Below, in pieces: positions 50,656-63,702 of a stretch of DNA of 64,000 nt. The notes below the pieces were generated by a model. It saw nothing but the letters and a program-made list of their open reading frames with translations, ran no database searches and was not told the origin of the DNA. The stretch lies in contig NC_064037.1 of NCBI RefSeq assembly GCF_932526225.1, positions 14,521,703-14,585,702 on the forward strand, read 5' to 3'. Positions within the stretch are counted from its first letter, which is position 1. The number at the start of each line of letters is the position of its first letter. Source of the DNA: Nematostella vectensis (Eukaryota > Cnidaria > Anthozoa > Actiniaria > Edwardsiidae). Both the position numbers and the translations under genes were made by a program.

Positions 50656-52189
50656 ATATAAATCACTATATTCCCCAAGTGATATGTTTGGAGTTGATAT
50701 CCAATTTTACACGTGTAAAATTAGATACAATTGGATTGATTTTTTAAGGAATAATCGGAATCGGACAGCAATGTAAAACTTGGGCAGACAAACGAAATGT
50801 CATACAAATAAGAAAAAGACCATTACGTTCCCAAGATTTTAAATAAAACGAGTCACAGTCACATTATAAACTGTATTTTATTTCTTTTGTAAACAATGTT
50901 TGTTTTAAAATCAGCAAATCCCAAACTCATAAATATACAATTAGATGCAAATGTTCGAAATGAAATTAAGCGGGTCAAGGGGGGAGGATGTGTTTGTTTT
51001 TTTGGATGGGCAGACATCAGCAAAAAAAAAAAAAAAAAAAAAGAGACTGTAGCGGATCTATTAAAAATTATACTAAGATTACTAATCCTGGTATTTGACA
51101 ACAAAATGACCGTGAATTGCACAATTTTTAAATTAGCTAGAAAAAGGGCGATACGTCCCGACTAATCGGATGATGCGGCAAAAAAGAAGCGATTTCCAGC
51201 GTATAAGTTCTTCCAAAATTTCAAAATGTATTGGTGCAGATTTGACAATTCATAGCTTCATCATCCTTTTCATCATCGTTTTCAAACTGTCCAGGCTTCG
51301 TGCAATAAAGTCGAAAATAAAAATAGCCGACATAGATGACACGCCGCAGATGCTTTTTCTTAGTAAGCATTTTGTAACTTCCCTTGTCTTAGCTATAACA
51401 TAAGATATGACCTTTTAAAGATCTTCCAAGCCTTGTGCTCTGCTTGAACAGGTATTTCATAGTGAAATATTGCACTAGTGAAGATCTCAAAACTTGCTGA
51501 CATTTGTTACGTTTGCTGACATTTGTTACATTTGCTGATATTTGTTACATGAAAATAGACATAGCCATACTCCACACCCCAATGTCATTTTGGAACGAGT
51601 TTGTCTTTCCTGATCACACATCATATTACGCTGCCGAAATCTTTAAACGTGATTATAGTAAAAGATTCGGTGGTATAAAACTGACTATTTTTTTTTTTCA
51701 ATATTCCCAGTACGTGCTAATGGTTTACAAAAAAGATATACCCGTATTTTCGCCACAAGCGTCCAAAATAGCTTAATCCAAAAAATATAGGGTTATAAAC
51801 ATTTCGTTGTATTGCTGTCTTTGTTGAAATAACATGCAGTTTCTAGCCGTGAGGCGACTCAATAGTCTCTTAGCGCGTTCTTCCAGGAGCTTCAACATTA
51901 TTCTTTAACAGTATCTACTGCTCATCCTACCTAAATAATATGGAATATTGAATAGTACGGTAACTACAGACCTGTGCCACATTATTCCATGCTGAGGCCA
52001 GGAGGGAATACACCTTTTCATAGACTAGGTAATTAGTTGTCGTAGAAGGCAGTTGATAACATTAACTGCTATCCCTTAGAGTTTAGGGACCACGCCCTTT
52101 CTCTGCCGCATAGGTGTCAAAACTTATATTGGCCACACGTAGGATAGAATTCTGCTAGGGAGACCCCTATTCATCCCCCCCTTATGAGA
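50656..52189. other. Between inverted minisatellite arrays, no gene seen
   Basis: Includes an A run (51021-51040) and a short tandem TTTGCTGACATTTGTTAC (about 51495-51550). Short open frames lack any recognisable feature. Confidence 0.45.
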
Positions 52190-52690
52190 CAGGTTTGGCT
52201 TATTAGAGGGGGATGGCTCAACAGAGAGGGGTGACTTATTAGAAAGGGATGGCTTATCAGAGAGGGATGGCTTATCAGAGAGGGCTGGTTTATTAGAGAG
52301 GGGTGGCTTACTAGAGAGGGGTGGCTTATTAGAGATGGGTGATTTATTAGAGAGGGCTGGCTTATTAAAGGGGTGACTTGTTAGATAGTGATTGCTTATT
52401 AGAGGGGTGACTTATTGGAGAGGACTGGCTTGTTTCATAAGGTTGGCTTAATAGAGAGGGTGGCTTATTAAATAATGCACTCTATGCAGCCTAACAGAAG
52501 GTGCACACTGGTATGTAAATAATGTAATACTAGAAATTTTGCCAAGGGGTGGGTTAATAGAGTCGTGGCTTGCTAGAAAGGGAATGCTTATCAGAGGGGC
52601 AGCTTATGAGAGAGCTATGTTTTTTTAAAGATGGCTTATTAAAGAGGGTTTGCAGAAAGGAAGGGCAGATCATTGAGAGTGGGGGGGGGG
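52190..52690. repeat. Same minisatellite, reverse array
   Basis: Units of GGCTTATTAGAGAGGGGT, the reverse complement of the 50221-50655 unit, more degenerate, ending in a G run near 52681-52690. The two arrays form a large inverted repeat around 1.5 kb. Confidence 0.9.
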
Positions 52691-52699
52691 GCATATTAT

Positions 52700-53839
52700 A
52701 GAGGGGGGATTAAAGGGCAGCATATTACAGTAGGGGAATGTTGATTTGGTTAGTGAACAGCTGCTTTAGGAATATGTTTCATTGCCATTCAGAGACAATG
52801 GAGTCACCAAGAAACATGTGATTTATTGAAAGATTATGCAAATAAATAGTTACATAACTACAACAGAACATTATAAGCTATGATGTGACAAAGGTTGCTT
52901 CAGTAATCAAATTTGGAAATCCATCATGCCTGCTGAATAGATGGACAAAGGTAGTATAAGTCAAGTATAACATACAAGTGAAAATCTCTTAGAGCTTGAA
53001 ATATGTAAAACATGTGAATTCTTCATGATCTCGATGTTATTTGTGAACCAATAATCTGAAACTTAGGCTCACTGTCTTTATATGTGTCCTTAATTCCAAT
53101 GGCACAGTTGAATTCAAAACTGGACTACTTGCTTGGTGCCGCCATTGAATAACAAAATTTGACACTGCCTGAAATAAATAAAAAGGGAATTCCTCTGCAG
53201 TATTTGGGCAATAACCAACTGTGATGTGTGGACAACTGCAGTGCAATGACTTGGTCAGGATGAGATAATCAAGGTGGTGAAGCCCCTGTGACAAAGAAAA
53301 ATCATTGTAACCTTGTATTACATATTACAATTGAGTCAAGAGAACATGTTGAAGATGTTAGAAATTCATCTTAAAAACACTATCTGGGCAAATGAGGAAT
53401 AGCAATGTCAGATGAACGTATAAGAAGTAGCCAAAGACAAAGTTAAAAAAAACATGTTAAAAAAACTTTTACACTAAATGAAGACCCAGTTTCTGAAGCT
53501 GAGGCTAATTTATTTACTGTTAAAGGTGATTAAGTGCCATTGTTACTTAGATTACATAGAAATAACAAATTATTAATTACCCCATTAATGTACTTTTGCG
53601 CAAATTTTTGGGAAAAACAGACCAAAAACAGAAACCTTCCCCCTATTTCAAGTCCCACACTATCAGTCAAGTTCAGCTACTGCTGATCAAGCAGTATGCC
53701 TTGAAGTTTCCAACAATGCACTGAGGTGTCTTTTCAGTCTGGGGATGGTGGCAGTCTGTTGCTGACAACAGTTTTGCTTGTAATTTGCTTAAAAATTACA
53801 ACTTTTTTACATCAGGATTATAAAATTATAATTTATTTA
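52700..53839. other. No gene seen
   Basis: AT-rich, scattered short frames only. Confidence 0.45.
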
Positions 53840-54060
53840 CATAAATAAAAAAAATCAGTGAAATATAAAATACAAGTGCATAATGTCTTCAAAGTAACAA
53901 ATCCCCCTGTTAACATAGTAGTAGATAGGTTGCTAAGCCAGCAATAAAAACATAAATACGCTCTATAGCAAGTTCTCTATAGCTAATTTGGTGTTTCAAC
54001 AATAATCCAGGAAAACAATGAAAACAAAGTTGCAACTTAGGGAATACTAATCACTAAGTA
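53840..54060. repeat. Dispersed repeat, member 2 (inverted)
   Basis: Reverse-complement relative of 28541-28780, lying inside the Ginger-like element, so it is probably a later insertion. Confidence 0.6.
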
Positions 54061-55434
54061 GTAAGCACTTATTTCTAACTACACTCCCCACTTATTCTCT
54101 ATTGCCTCATTCTCTATTGACTAATTATCCCCACTCATTCTCTAATTCTCTATTGCCCCTTGAAACTTTAATTACTATGAGATTTAGGGGGTTCAAATAG
54201 AGGGTGCTGATTGGTCGAGGTGTCAGTGATTATTTTCTAATAGTTATTAGTATAAATATGAAATTTAATGGATTGTTTAAGGAAGGATTTGATAAGGTGC
54301 AAAGGATTGGCAGGCACACAAACAGCATTTGCAGCATTTGGCAGTCATAGATAGCTATGGAAAAAGTCTAACATGATAACTGTTCAAAATCAAATACCAA
54401 CTTTTTGGTGGTCAATGGTGATGACACGCCTGATAGAGAAGCATTCTAACGACTGTTGATTTCTTTTTATCTCATTAAAAATTTCAACCCAGGCTGAGTT
54501 TTCAGCACAGTCAGGGGTTCCAACCGGGTATTCCTAAAATGCTTGTAAAATTGCTTTTTCTATTATATGAGCGAGATTTCCAGCCTGGGCTGCTCACCCG
54601 TGCTAGGATTTTCACCCCAAGCTCCAGTAGTGGATGGAATATCTCCATGTAATCATATAAATAAAGAACACTTTATAAGGACCTTTTTTTTATATGAACG
54701 TCCAGCATTTCACCAAATTTTAAGAACTGCTAAGAACATGCCGAGGTGCTGTGAATAGTTTTAACTGTTCAAAAACGAATTTAGTACAGGCTGAAGCTAG
54801 CTACTAATATGAAAAACATTTTCAGTCGCCTGGCCATACTAAAGCTTCAGCCAGGGTTGATATTCGTAATGTAAACAGACCCTTACAAAAGGCAAATCTG
54901 AGGATATGCCAATTCACCGTATTGATTTTTATGAGGAAGAGAAAGATCAAATCAGGTTACTTAGGGGACTGTGTGATAATTGTAAGCTTATAGCTGCAAT
55001 CTTACTGTACAACTTAGCCCAACTTAGATAGTGGAACTGATTGATTATCAATTGAATGTTTTACTCGCATTGCGTTCACTTGTTTATTAGTAGTAGCCTT
55101 CAAATATATTTCCTATGAACTACTTGACCTGCTTAATTGGGGATATCTCCCCTAGCGAAGGACGGTACGAAAGTAAAGACTCGATTTTTCGAGAAGCGAG
55201 ACTCACCTCTTAATGGCTTGTCTCCGTCTTAGGACGGACTCCAGTAAGGGAACATAACATGGCTTTTGCTAAATCCTTTTCTCTTGGGTGTTTCTCTGCT
55301 ATTTGAGTGTTTCTCTGCTTTATCAATTCCTCAGAAATCAGTTATATTATCAACAAACAACTGTTCTGCCACTCGATCCCAGTGTCACACGTGTGGTATT
55401 CTAACAAGGTCTATGATTGGACACATGTAGTCCT
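54061..55434. other. No gene seen
   Basis: AT-rich right interior of the Ginger-like element; no coding exon is convincing. Confidence 0.45.
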
Positions 55435-55485
55435 ATCTGATTGGTTAGACACTTCTACAACGAGGACAGTTCTGCAACGGTACAG
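55435..55485 (-). repeat. Right TIR of the Ginger-like element
   Basis: Ends GCAACGGTACAG; followed by CCAGCCAGTCAG. Confidence 0.8.
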
Positions 55486-56770
55486 CCAGCCAGTCAGTCA
55501 GTCAGCCGCGCGACTCCCAGGCCCCACTCGGCCCCGAAAGGCGACTAAATACAAGCACGGAGCAAGGGAAAAAGTTCTTGTCGATTATGCGATGATTATT
55601 TATTTTGCCTCAAATTTTGTGACTTAAGGATAAAGTCAACTAGAGGAGATCTACTAACATTCATTCACGCCAAGATTTATCTGGTTTTAGCTAGTAAATT
55701 TAAGCAAGTAACAGTTCACATTAAAAAGCGAACAGAAGCACAAGAAAGCGACCCAAAAAAACAATGCAAGGTGAGTTTCGGACGACGATTTGTATTGTCT
55801 ATTGAGGATATGACAGTTATTAGGCTTTTTGTTGTCCTTTTTATATGCTTTGAGAATGCGAGTACTTAACTCAGTAATCAAATTATTTGAGCATAACAGG
55901 TTTTGTTTTGACATTCTTCGTTTTATCTATATTCTTGATTGTGTTGAATAAAATAAAATACAACAAAAACTGGAATTCGTATTTAATAAGACTTCTTCAG
56001 GGCAGATTGATTGTGTTGAGATATTTCATAAAGGCTAACCAATATCGTGTTGCATTTGTCAAATACTGCTAAAGAAGACCGTTCTTGTCTTTATATCCTG
56101 TGCTCTTAGTCCTAAGAAGATACATATCCTTAGAAGATACAGCAGCTTTTTCAACTTACAAGAGAAATTTTTCTTACCGAGGATAAAAAAACCCTATTTT
56201 CAATATGTATTGTTGTTATTGTCTGCATCTTGCATCTCATGTGTTTATTTTTTTTTCAAATAGTTGTGGAAAATTAGTTAGATTATAAACAGCTTGATAA
56301 AAAGATTGTTTTGAAAGAAATAATAAATAATTGTTTTCACTCTTTTATGAACCAGGAACTACCTGAGGGCCAAGATGAATGCTAAAGACTGGAAGACATG
56401 AGAATTAAAAATCATGTCTTGAAAAGAACAGTAGGATGTTCTTATTCACTAGTCATTTGATACCCCACACCCATGGTCCCAGGGAAGGGTGGGGGATTAA
56501 ACTTTAATAAAAGCCTGTTTCCAAGTTAAGAGTCAAAAACAGTCAATACCACCACCCCTCTTGACATATTCTGGTTAAAAAGTGGTCTAAAACCCCACAT
56601 TAACCCCTGACTTCTGCGGGAGTAATGACTAGTTCATTACTATGTGATTCAGCAGTACACACTCATAGGTTTTTTTAGAACAAGATACTTATATAATATA
56701 AAACTAAAAACAAACTTTTGCTTTTTAAATAATAAATCTGTAAAGAAAACAGTTTTCTATCAACCTAAAG
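55486..56770. other. No gene seen
   Basis: After the interrupted CCAG/GC-rich repeat (to about 55560) the sequence is AT-rich, with no supported gene. Confidence 0.45.
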
Positions 56771-58130
56771 ATAATGGGAAAGGGGATATTTTAGAAAAGT
56801 ACTGAATATAATTATCACATTATTGTTATTATATTTTCTTTTCAAACATTTAAAGAAGAGTCATATTTTTTCCTTTTTCTTCTCCCTGTTGACTATTTTT
56901 ATGCAATTGATGCTCTTTGCTATTTCCTCTCTACACCAAAAATAAATTAATGAACAGATTTTATTTTTAAATTAGTAATTTTCATTTAGTACTCTCACTT
57001 ATACCTTTTTTTTAGGATTTTCATTCTAAGTCTCTTTCCCATTACATTTATTTTAGAGGTTTAGATTTATTTCATTGGAATAGTTGGATCCAGGGTTTCT
57101 CAAAACACCAAAATATAATGCATTACTGGATGTATATTTGTAGATATTAATTCCCATGGGGATGTAAAATCACCACTTATGGTACATTAAAACTTCAGTA
57201 TCTAAAATTGTGTATGACACTATATTCCATCTTTGAAATCCTGTTTCATCCATTGTTCTTCGCAAGGACAAAGCTTGTCAGAATGTAGCTTTACAAATGT
57301 ACATTTATGGAACTTTTATTAAGGGGAAGGGTTTTTTTAGGGCAAGAAACTCAAACTTTATAACACTAGCAACAACCTTGTTCTTTTTCAATAATAGAAT
57401 TCTGTTCACATAGCTTGGATAGCATAGACATGGCCTCTTTAGAGGCCTGTGGTGGTGAAAGGGTTCAGATAATGGGAAAGGGGAAATGTCAAGAAATGCT
57501 CAATCAAATTATTTTCATTACTGTTATATTTTTTTCACCAAACCTTTCAAGTTGAGTCAATTTACTTTATATCTCCTCTCCCGTCAGCTATTTTTTAGTC
57601 AATTGATATTCTTTGCTTCCTCTTTACCCCAAACATAGATCAATGAAAGGGTTTGGTTTGAAATTAGAAGTTAGCATTTTAGCACTGTCAGTGATGCCTT
57701 GGATGTTTTTTTTTTAGGATTTGCTTCCAAAATCAATCTGTTTTTTCTTCATTGCATTCATTTGGGAGTAGGCCACCAACAACAAGGCCACTATATGGTA
57801 AAGGGGGGTGCACCAATATGTAATGCATAAAAGGAGATATATTTTTGGATTTTAATTTCCAGACATTTTTTTGAATATTCGGTCCAATGAAGGAGAGAAT
57901 CGCCTCTAAATCAATACATAAAAATTATAGTATGGCATCTAAACAGTCTAAATATATTATTTTTAATCTTTGGAATGCTGTTACATCCATGACATTTTCT
58001 GCACAAGGGCAAAGCTTGTCAGAGTATTGTTTTGATTAAAAAAAAATATTCATAATGGAACTTCTATGATGGGACATAAGAATTTACCATTAGACTCTTA
58101 ACAACTTTGACAGCCATATCCACACCAGGA
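56771..58130. repeat. Old tandem duplication, about 700-740 bp unit
   Basis: GATAATGGGAAAGGGG begins each unit (56771 and 57470). Shared later landmarks are CAATTGAT..TCTTTGCT.TTTCCTCT and AAGG(A/G)CAAAGCTTGTCAGA (57265 and 58010). The copies have diverged strongly, with no coding sequence. Confidence 0.75.
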
Positions 58131-60107
58131 ATTGTGTTTGTTAACTTTGATGTACTGCATAATTTAAATTATTGAATAAGGCCTGGATCCATTTGGTTGG
58201 TACAATAAATAAATCTCAGTAAAGAGCAGGATCCTAGATCCCACAAAAATACCTCGATCAGTCAACACAAAAGGTGTTCAATGCTGGCTCCGCTTTTAGG
58301 CAGTGCCTAAATCTATATTAAACCTAATTTTTGGGAGAATGTTAATACATTCTCTGTGTTCATCCGCATTGGCTCTCTTGCTTTTTTTTCACATATTTGC
58401 TGTGTTTAATCCGATTTCACAAGGTTTCTGCCCAAGTTTGTTTGACAGCTATGATATACTAGAAATAAAACCAAAAGTAATTTTTAATTCATTTCAATGA
58501 ATGATTGGTCAAATTCTTATTAAGATAAACTCCAGCTTTCTTTGGAGAAAGAAATAGAGAACTGGTTTCCTAAAACCTTAAAGAAATTGAGAGCTGGTCT
58601 CCTAAAACCCTAAGTATTAGTCATTTGTGAAAAACAACATCTATTTGATAAACACTTGAAATTTAAATCGACTTACAGAATATTGCATTATAACATTATG
58701 AAAATATTGTTTTGTTTCAACAACATTGCAAAACTCATCTCTACAATAAGTAGCTGAGCTTGGATTTTGGTAGAAATAGACATGATCCCTACTGAGTTTT
58801 ATGTCACCATCATCATCTTTTACCGGACAGGATCATAATAATTCCATCAGGAGAGGCTCCAAGATGTGTCACTCGGCACTGAGGTGTTGACCAGTGCTGC
58901 AAACTGAGAAATTCTCATATGCTTCACTCATGAACTTTCTCTTGCATGTGTATCAGGCGAGTACACAGAAGGGTGCACGGAATGCATGCTCACCCCCTTT
59001 GGCCACAAAAAATTGGTGATTTCTTATTTTTAACTATCCTTTTTCAATATACCTATACCTATGACTGCACATCCCCCCTCAGCCAATCCTAGGTACGTGA
59101 CTGTATATCATGCTTACAACCATTTCCACATCAAAAAGACAACAATGTAAAAATATAGAAGGTAACCCCTTCACTAGAATTCTGCAATACTGTCAAATTT
59201 ACCAGAAAATGGAATTGTACAGCACCATAGCAGGGGGTGGTGGGAAATGTAACCCCTCCCCCTTTAATAATTTTGGAAGCAATATAATTTCAGCCTGTAA
59301 ATAAAGACAATAGAATACCCCAATATTCATGACAATAACAAATATGTTATTGATTATGAATATTGTAATAATCACATCTTGGTTTATTTTGATAACAGAA
59401 GGTGAAATTTGCATGTATTCTGAGAAAATGGACTTTACTTACAGTAATTACAGTGTACATGTTATAAGAAATTTTAAATCGACATAGCAAATGTATCGAC
59501 AAAATAAGCTCATAGAGTAAGATACTTATGTAATACAATTAAATCTAGGAATTTAAAATAACCATGTACCCAATGTACAGAAGCAATGAGCTTCAGGATA
59601 CTAAATAGCCTTAATAAAGCTTTTTTTCTTGAGTAATAATGCTGGTCCTTGCAATTTATTTAAGTGTGAATGTACCATTTTCCCCCTGCCGTTTTGCAGG
59701 GCAAAGTAGAGAAATCAAATTTTCATCCTTTCGCAAAATTATCGCGTTTTTCGCCGAAAAAAACATAATAAATACACTTACCAGAAGACAATCATTTTTC
59801 ATCCGTTTAATACCGAGGTCTTTCAATCATCCACAAACGAAACGTTGTAGGACTGCATGTTTTTGTAAGCTTTCATCTCGTTTGAAGAATAAAAAGGACT
59901 GCAAGCGAAAGACGAGTAAAGGATAAAAGTTGAAAATCTGTTGAAAAATCTACTTTTTTAGAATGCAGGGGTTAACTCCGTTACAATAACACATCTCTTG
60001 AAAGTATTGCTATCGAATATCTAGACTTAAAGAGAGAAAATAATTGGAAAATACGGGAGAAACCTGGTTTTCGCCTACAGCTGCCATGCTCGCGCGTTGC
60101 TGTTTTT
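58131..60107. other. No gene seen
   Basis: AT-rich, with several short frames of no recognised family. Confidence 0.45.
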
Positions 60108-62026
60108 GACCAAAACCTTTAAAAGAAAAAGTCGACAACAACGCAGATTTATGTTTTTTAAAACGATATTTCGGCAGGCCAATACCTGCCTTCATCACCG
60201 GAAGTAAATTCACCCGCCAAAAGTCACGTGACTGAAACCCAAGAATATACCTATGGGGCTCCGCGCAATCATAGATCCGACATGTAAATCCATGCGCGCA
60301 CGAATAGCCAATCAGGAAAGAGATGGTGCAATAACAGCCATGTGGTCCCACAAATGTCCCACAAAAAGTCGGCAATCGGCGCCGAAAAAGATTGGTTTGA
60401 GATATTTTTCTGCGAATCTGGACAAGCAAATAAGCATTTTCCGGTCAGCGTAGAAAGTGCTAGCCCTGTTTTCTTTGCCCGGCCGCTTTTAGTGTAGAGT
60501 TGGGACTCAATTGTAGAAAAACACGTAAAATGTGCTACGAAGAAACGAAAAACAAAAAGCAAACGAACCACTTACAAGAGCACTGTAATTCCTACCATTA
60601 AACTTGTGTTTGATATTAGGCTACTTCAATTACATATAGGAATGAGACTGTCGTTTGTATTTTTGCTGTAAATCTTGACGTTTGCCGATAAAACTTGTAG
60701 TTAGAAGTCGGTCGTAAACAGCGAATTCGGCTTTCTCTTATGATTTTCCCCGCACTTAAATCACTGCAAGTTGACAAAAATATGTTTGAAAACACATAAA
60801 CACTTAGTACCTACCGTAGAAAGCACCGCTTTGTCTTATCATTTCCAATTTTTCGTATTTTAAGCTGGATTCGTGCCGTTTCCATTCAACAATCAAACTC
60901 GTAGTTATCTATTTCTATGCTTCATTCTCACAAGATTTTCACCAAGCTTGGACAACAAGACAAGTTTCTATCATGTTAGGTTACTATGTTTTATTTTTCA
61001 AGTCGCAGGAAAACCCCTATAAACGTCTGTATTTTAAGTGCACCAGTCCCTTAGATTCAACTGAGGAGTTCCAAATAAGAAATTATACTAATCTCAGATG
61101 CTGTATAGTTGTCTTGGTTCATCCTTGGAAGTTACTGGAAGATAAAGACATTTCAATGAAAAATATTTGCTATTTTGTACAGACTTCAGTTCAGAACGCC
61201 TGCCGGAATGGCAAACTTTGAAGGATTTGTTTGGGTTTTAAAGTTTCTTTACGCTCAATTGAAGTAAAAGATATTCAAGCACGTCAGTTTTTACCTTCTG
61301 CCAAGAGGTTTCTAGGGAAAAAGCCGATTTGTAAGATTAATTTCAATGCAAAGGTCAAGTACTTGAACACGAGTCTGGTTTCAGATGACAACAACTGATC
61401 AGCGGTCTGCCAGATGAAAATGCGTGACTTTCCACAGGTATCCTAATCCCGATAAGAACATACCGTTTTGAGTCCTAGTCTTTCTTTACTAGAAAATCAT
61501 ATTTAAAAAAAAGGCGATATCATGTCTTGTTTGTCTATTTTCAAAAACATCTGATGATTTGGTAAAGAACTTAGGCGTAAGAGTAAAAATTGTATACGTT
61601 ACGTTTATCTGCATATTAGTTGTGTGCGCATGAGCACTGCTTGATTACTTCAGAAATTTTTATCAATAATGGGAGCGGGTCTTTGTAAAATGAAGACAGG
61701 ACCTACGCGGACCAGGCCTCGGCGGACCGGGTTATTTTTATTTATTATTTTTTTAATACACAAACATATGTGAAGAAACCGTTTAGTTACTTAGTAATCC
61801 ACACCACCCTATTTACCATCTTCCATAAGTCACCCCTTACTCAATTACTATTTTTACCTTTTGTTAGTTAATCATCAATGCACTTTGTACATATACTAGC
61901 TGTAACATGCCATTGTAACTCATTTATAACCTGAAGCTGAAGAAGGCAGGTATTGGCCAGCCGAAATATCGTTCTAAAAACATAAATCTGCGTTGTTGTC
62001 GACTTTTTCTTTTAAAGGTTTTACCT
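60108..62026. mobile_element. Inverted-repeat-bounded segment, 1.9 kb
   Basis: About 95 bp at 60108-60203 are repeated in reverse at 61936-62026 (shared CTTTTAAAGAAAAAGTCGAC on the + strand of one arm and CGATATTTCGG(C/T).GGCCAATACCTGCC). No coding sequence inside is convincing. It could be a non-autonomous transposon or two copies of one repeat facing each other. Confidence 0.55.
61125..61428. repeat. Large inverted repeat, arm 1
   Basis: About 300 bp reverse-complementary to 63703-64000, with markers AACTGATCAGCGGTCTGCCAG and CAAGTACTTGAACACGAGTC. It lies within the 60108-62026 segment and may extend further left than the window allows one to test. Confidence 0.85.
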
Positions 62027-63702
62027 TTTGCGTGGGAGTCCCTAGGGTAAGTGTGCCGTTGTTGCTGGTCGCCGGTGGGACAGAGTTTGTTTTTCATTAC
62101 GGACTTGCTCCAGGTGACTGAAGTAGTTTGAAAAATCGGTAGCTGGAAAATCGGCAACTACCGTGAGAATAGTGACTTTAAATGGGCTGCTTCGCTACTT
62201 TGTAGCAAGAGAAAACAAATATCACTCTGTCCAACCACTGAGCTGTCAGTTAAATCAATGTAAACTGTTGATTGCCGTTAGAACAGTAACCCTCTATGGG
62301 CTACTTCCTTTCTGCACAAGCACAATCGTAGATTGCCGTGAGAACATTAACTCGTTATTGGCTACTCTGCTTGATATAACAAGAACAACAACTGTGCAAT
62401 GCCAACAAGACTGCCTGGAAAAGGGTTACAAAATCAGTTGGAGCTTGCGACAGATTGAATGAACATGTCTATGATTCCGATACAGACGACGATCTACTCC
62501 CCGTGTTTGAGGGGTAAAATAATACTTTCGCTAAACGAAAGATATAATGCTGATTGACATTGTTTTAATGCGAGGGATGTTTTAGCCTGTGAGCTAGTCT
62601 GTACTTTTGCGCAAAGTCCGTTATGAAAAAGAAATCTCCGTCGCATATCCCCCCCCCCCCCCCACATACACACACACACCCACTCACACACAAACATCGG
62701 AACACACATAACAGACATAAACTAATATAAGGAAAGCAGAGGTGCGCGATAAATAAGTCGAGTCTACGAAACGGGAAGTTGAGTTGAAATAGGGACTCCC
62801 CAAAATATGCCCAGGGGGGGTAAGGGGGGATGCAGGGTGTGCGCCCACAACGGCCGAGGGTCCACTTTCGGTTCCCAATTGACGTGCTATTTGTAGACGA
62901 AACTATAAAGCATAAGCTAGATAACCCTGGTACGTAGCCAAATCCGACAATAAAAGTCCCGTGAAGATACTGCAAAGGCATAAAAAATCCCTCTTTGTTC
63001 TTTCGGGGGTAGTCAGATTTTTATTAGAGAACTCATTTCACTCGTCGTCGCTTTACTCGTCCCCTCTCAGGACAGCCGAATTCCGAGCTACGAACAAGCA
63101 ACCATTGCCTGGGCTACCTGTGATTACATTTGCGTTTCAAGAGTCACCTACGCGCGCGCTTAACAAATACTCCGGTCGTTAAATCATGATTCACTTACCA
63201 GCTCTAGCAAGAAGAAGTTCAAACTCAGTTTAAAGTTTAAGAGCGCACTTTGAATTGCTCGAGCAATCGACACTAGGTCCACAAGGACCACCCACGCAAA
63301 CAGCGTAATCACAGGTAGTCATGATCAAGAAAAATATCAAGCATCATCTGAATTACAATTTTATGCTTGCCTGATTTTATAAGAAGCAGCCTCATGTGAT
63401 CTCTTTGTGTTGCCCTAAAGCCTTTTTGGCTAACGGAGGTGTTACTGTAACAGGATGCCGCTCTGAGGGAGTGTGACAATTCTTTCAGCTTATGCCCTAA
63501 TGTCAACGAAGCATGTTTGCTTGTGGTATTTGTGTTTTATTCTTCGATTGGTGTTTCCTACGGTATCTTTTTAAAATAATTTTGGCATCATTAATATGTT
63601 TTTTTTTATAGAATGAAGAACATAAAATAAGAAACAATCTAGAATAAAAACTGCAAGCCGACTAGTTGAACTATTCTTTTTATTGGGTTTCCTTTGCAAA
63701 TT
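62027..63702. other. Spacer of the inverted repeat, no gene seen
   Basis: Contains three diverged copies of a GATTGCCGT(T/G)AGAAC(A/T)(G/T)TAA block (about 62160-62350) and a C run (62649-62663). No supported gene. Confidence 0.5.

Larger units (their letters stand above)
43573..55485. mobile_element. Ginger-like DNA transposon, 11.9 kb
   Basis: Ends are 51-bp inverted repeats (43573-43623 and 55435-55485) with about 47 of 51 positions matching, starting CTGTA(G/C)CGTTGCAGAA. CCAG flanks both ends, consistent with a 4-bp target duplication inside a CCAG run, though the run makes the exact border ambiguous. It contains one gene, for a DD35E integrase-type transposase. TIRs beginning TGTA and 4-bp duplications fit Ginger transposons as I know them. 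The size is large, so later insertions have probably swollen it. Confidence 0.7.

Noticed and set aside
60010-60571. Minus-strand frames of 100-139 codons
   Set aside because: They overlap an inverted repeat arm, show no recognisable domain and have no splice or promoter support.
61936-61980. Hammerhead ribozyme-like core (CTGAAGA ... GCCGAAA)
   Set aside because: The order CUGANGA, stem, GAAA is suggestive, but position 10.1 is A instead of G, the other arm (near 60180) lacks the leading C, and convincing stems I and III were not found.
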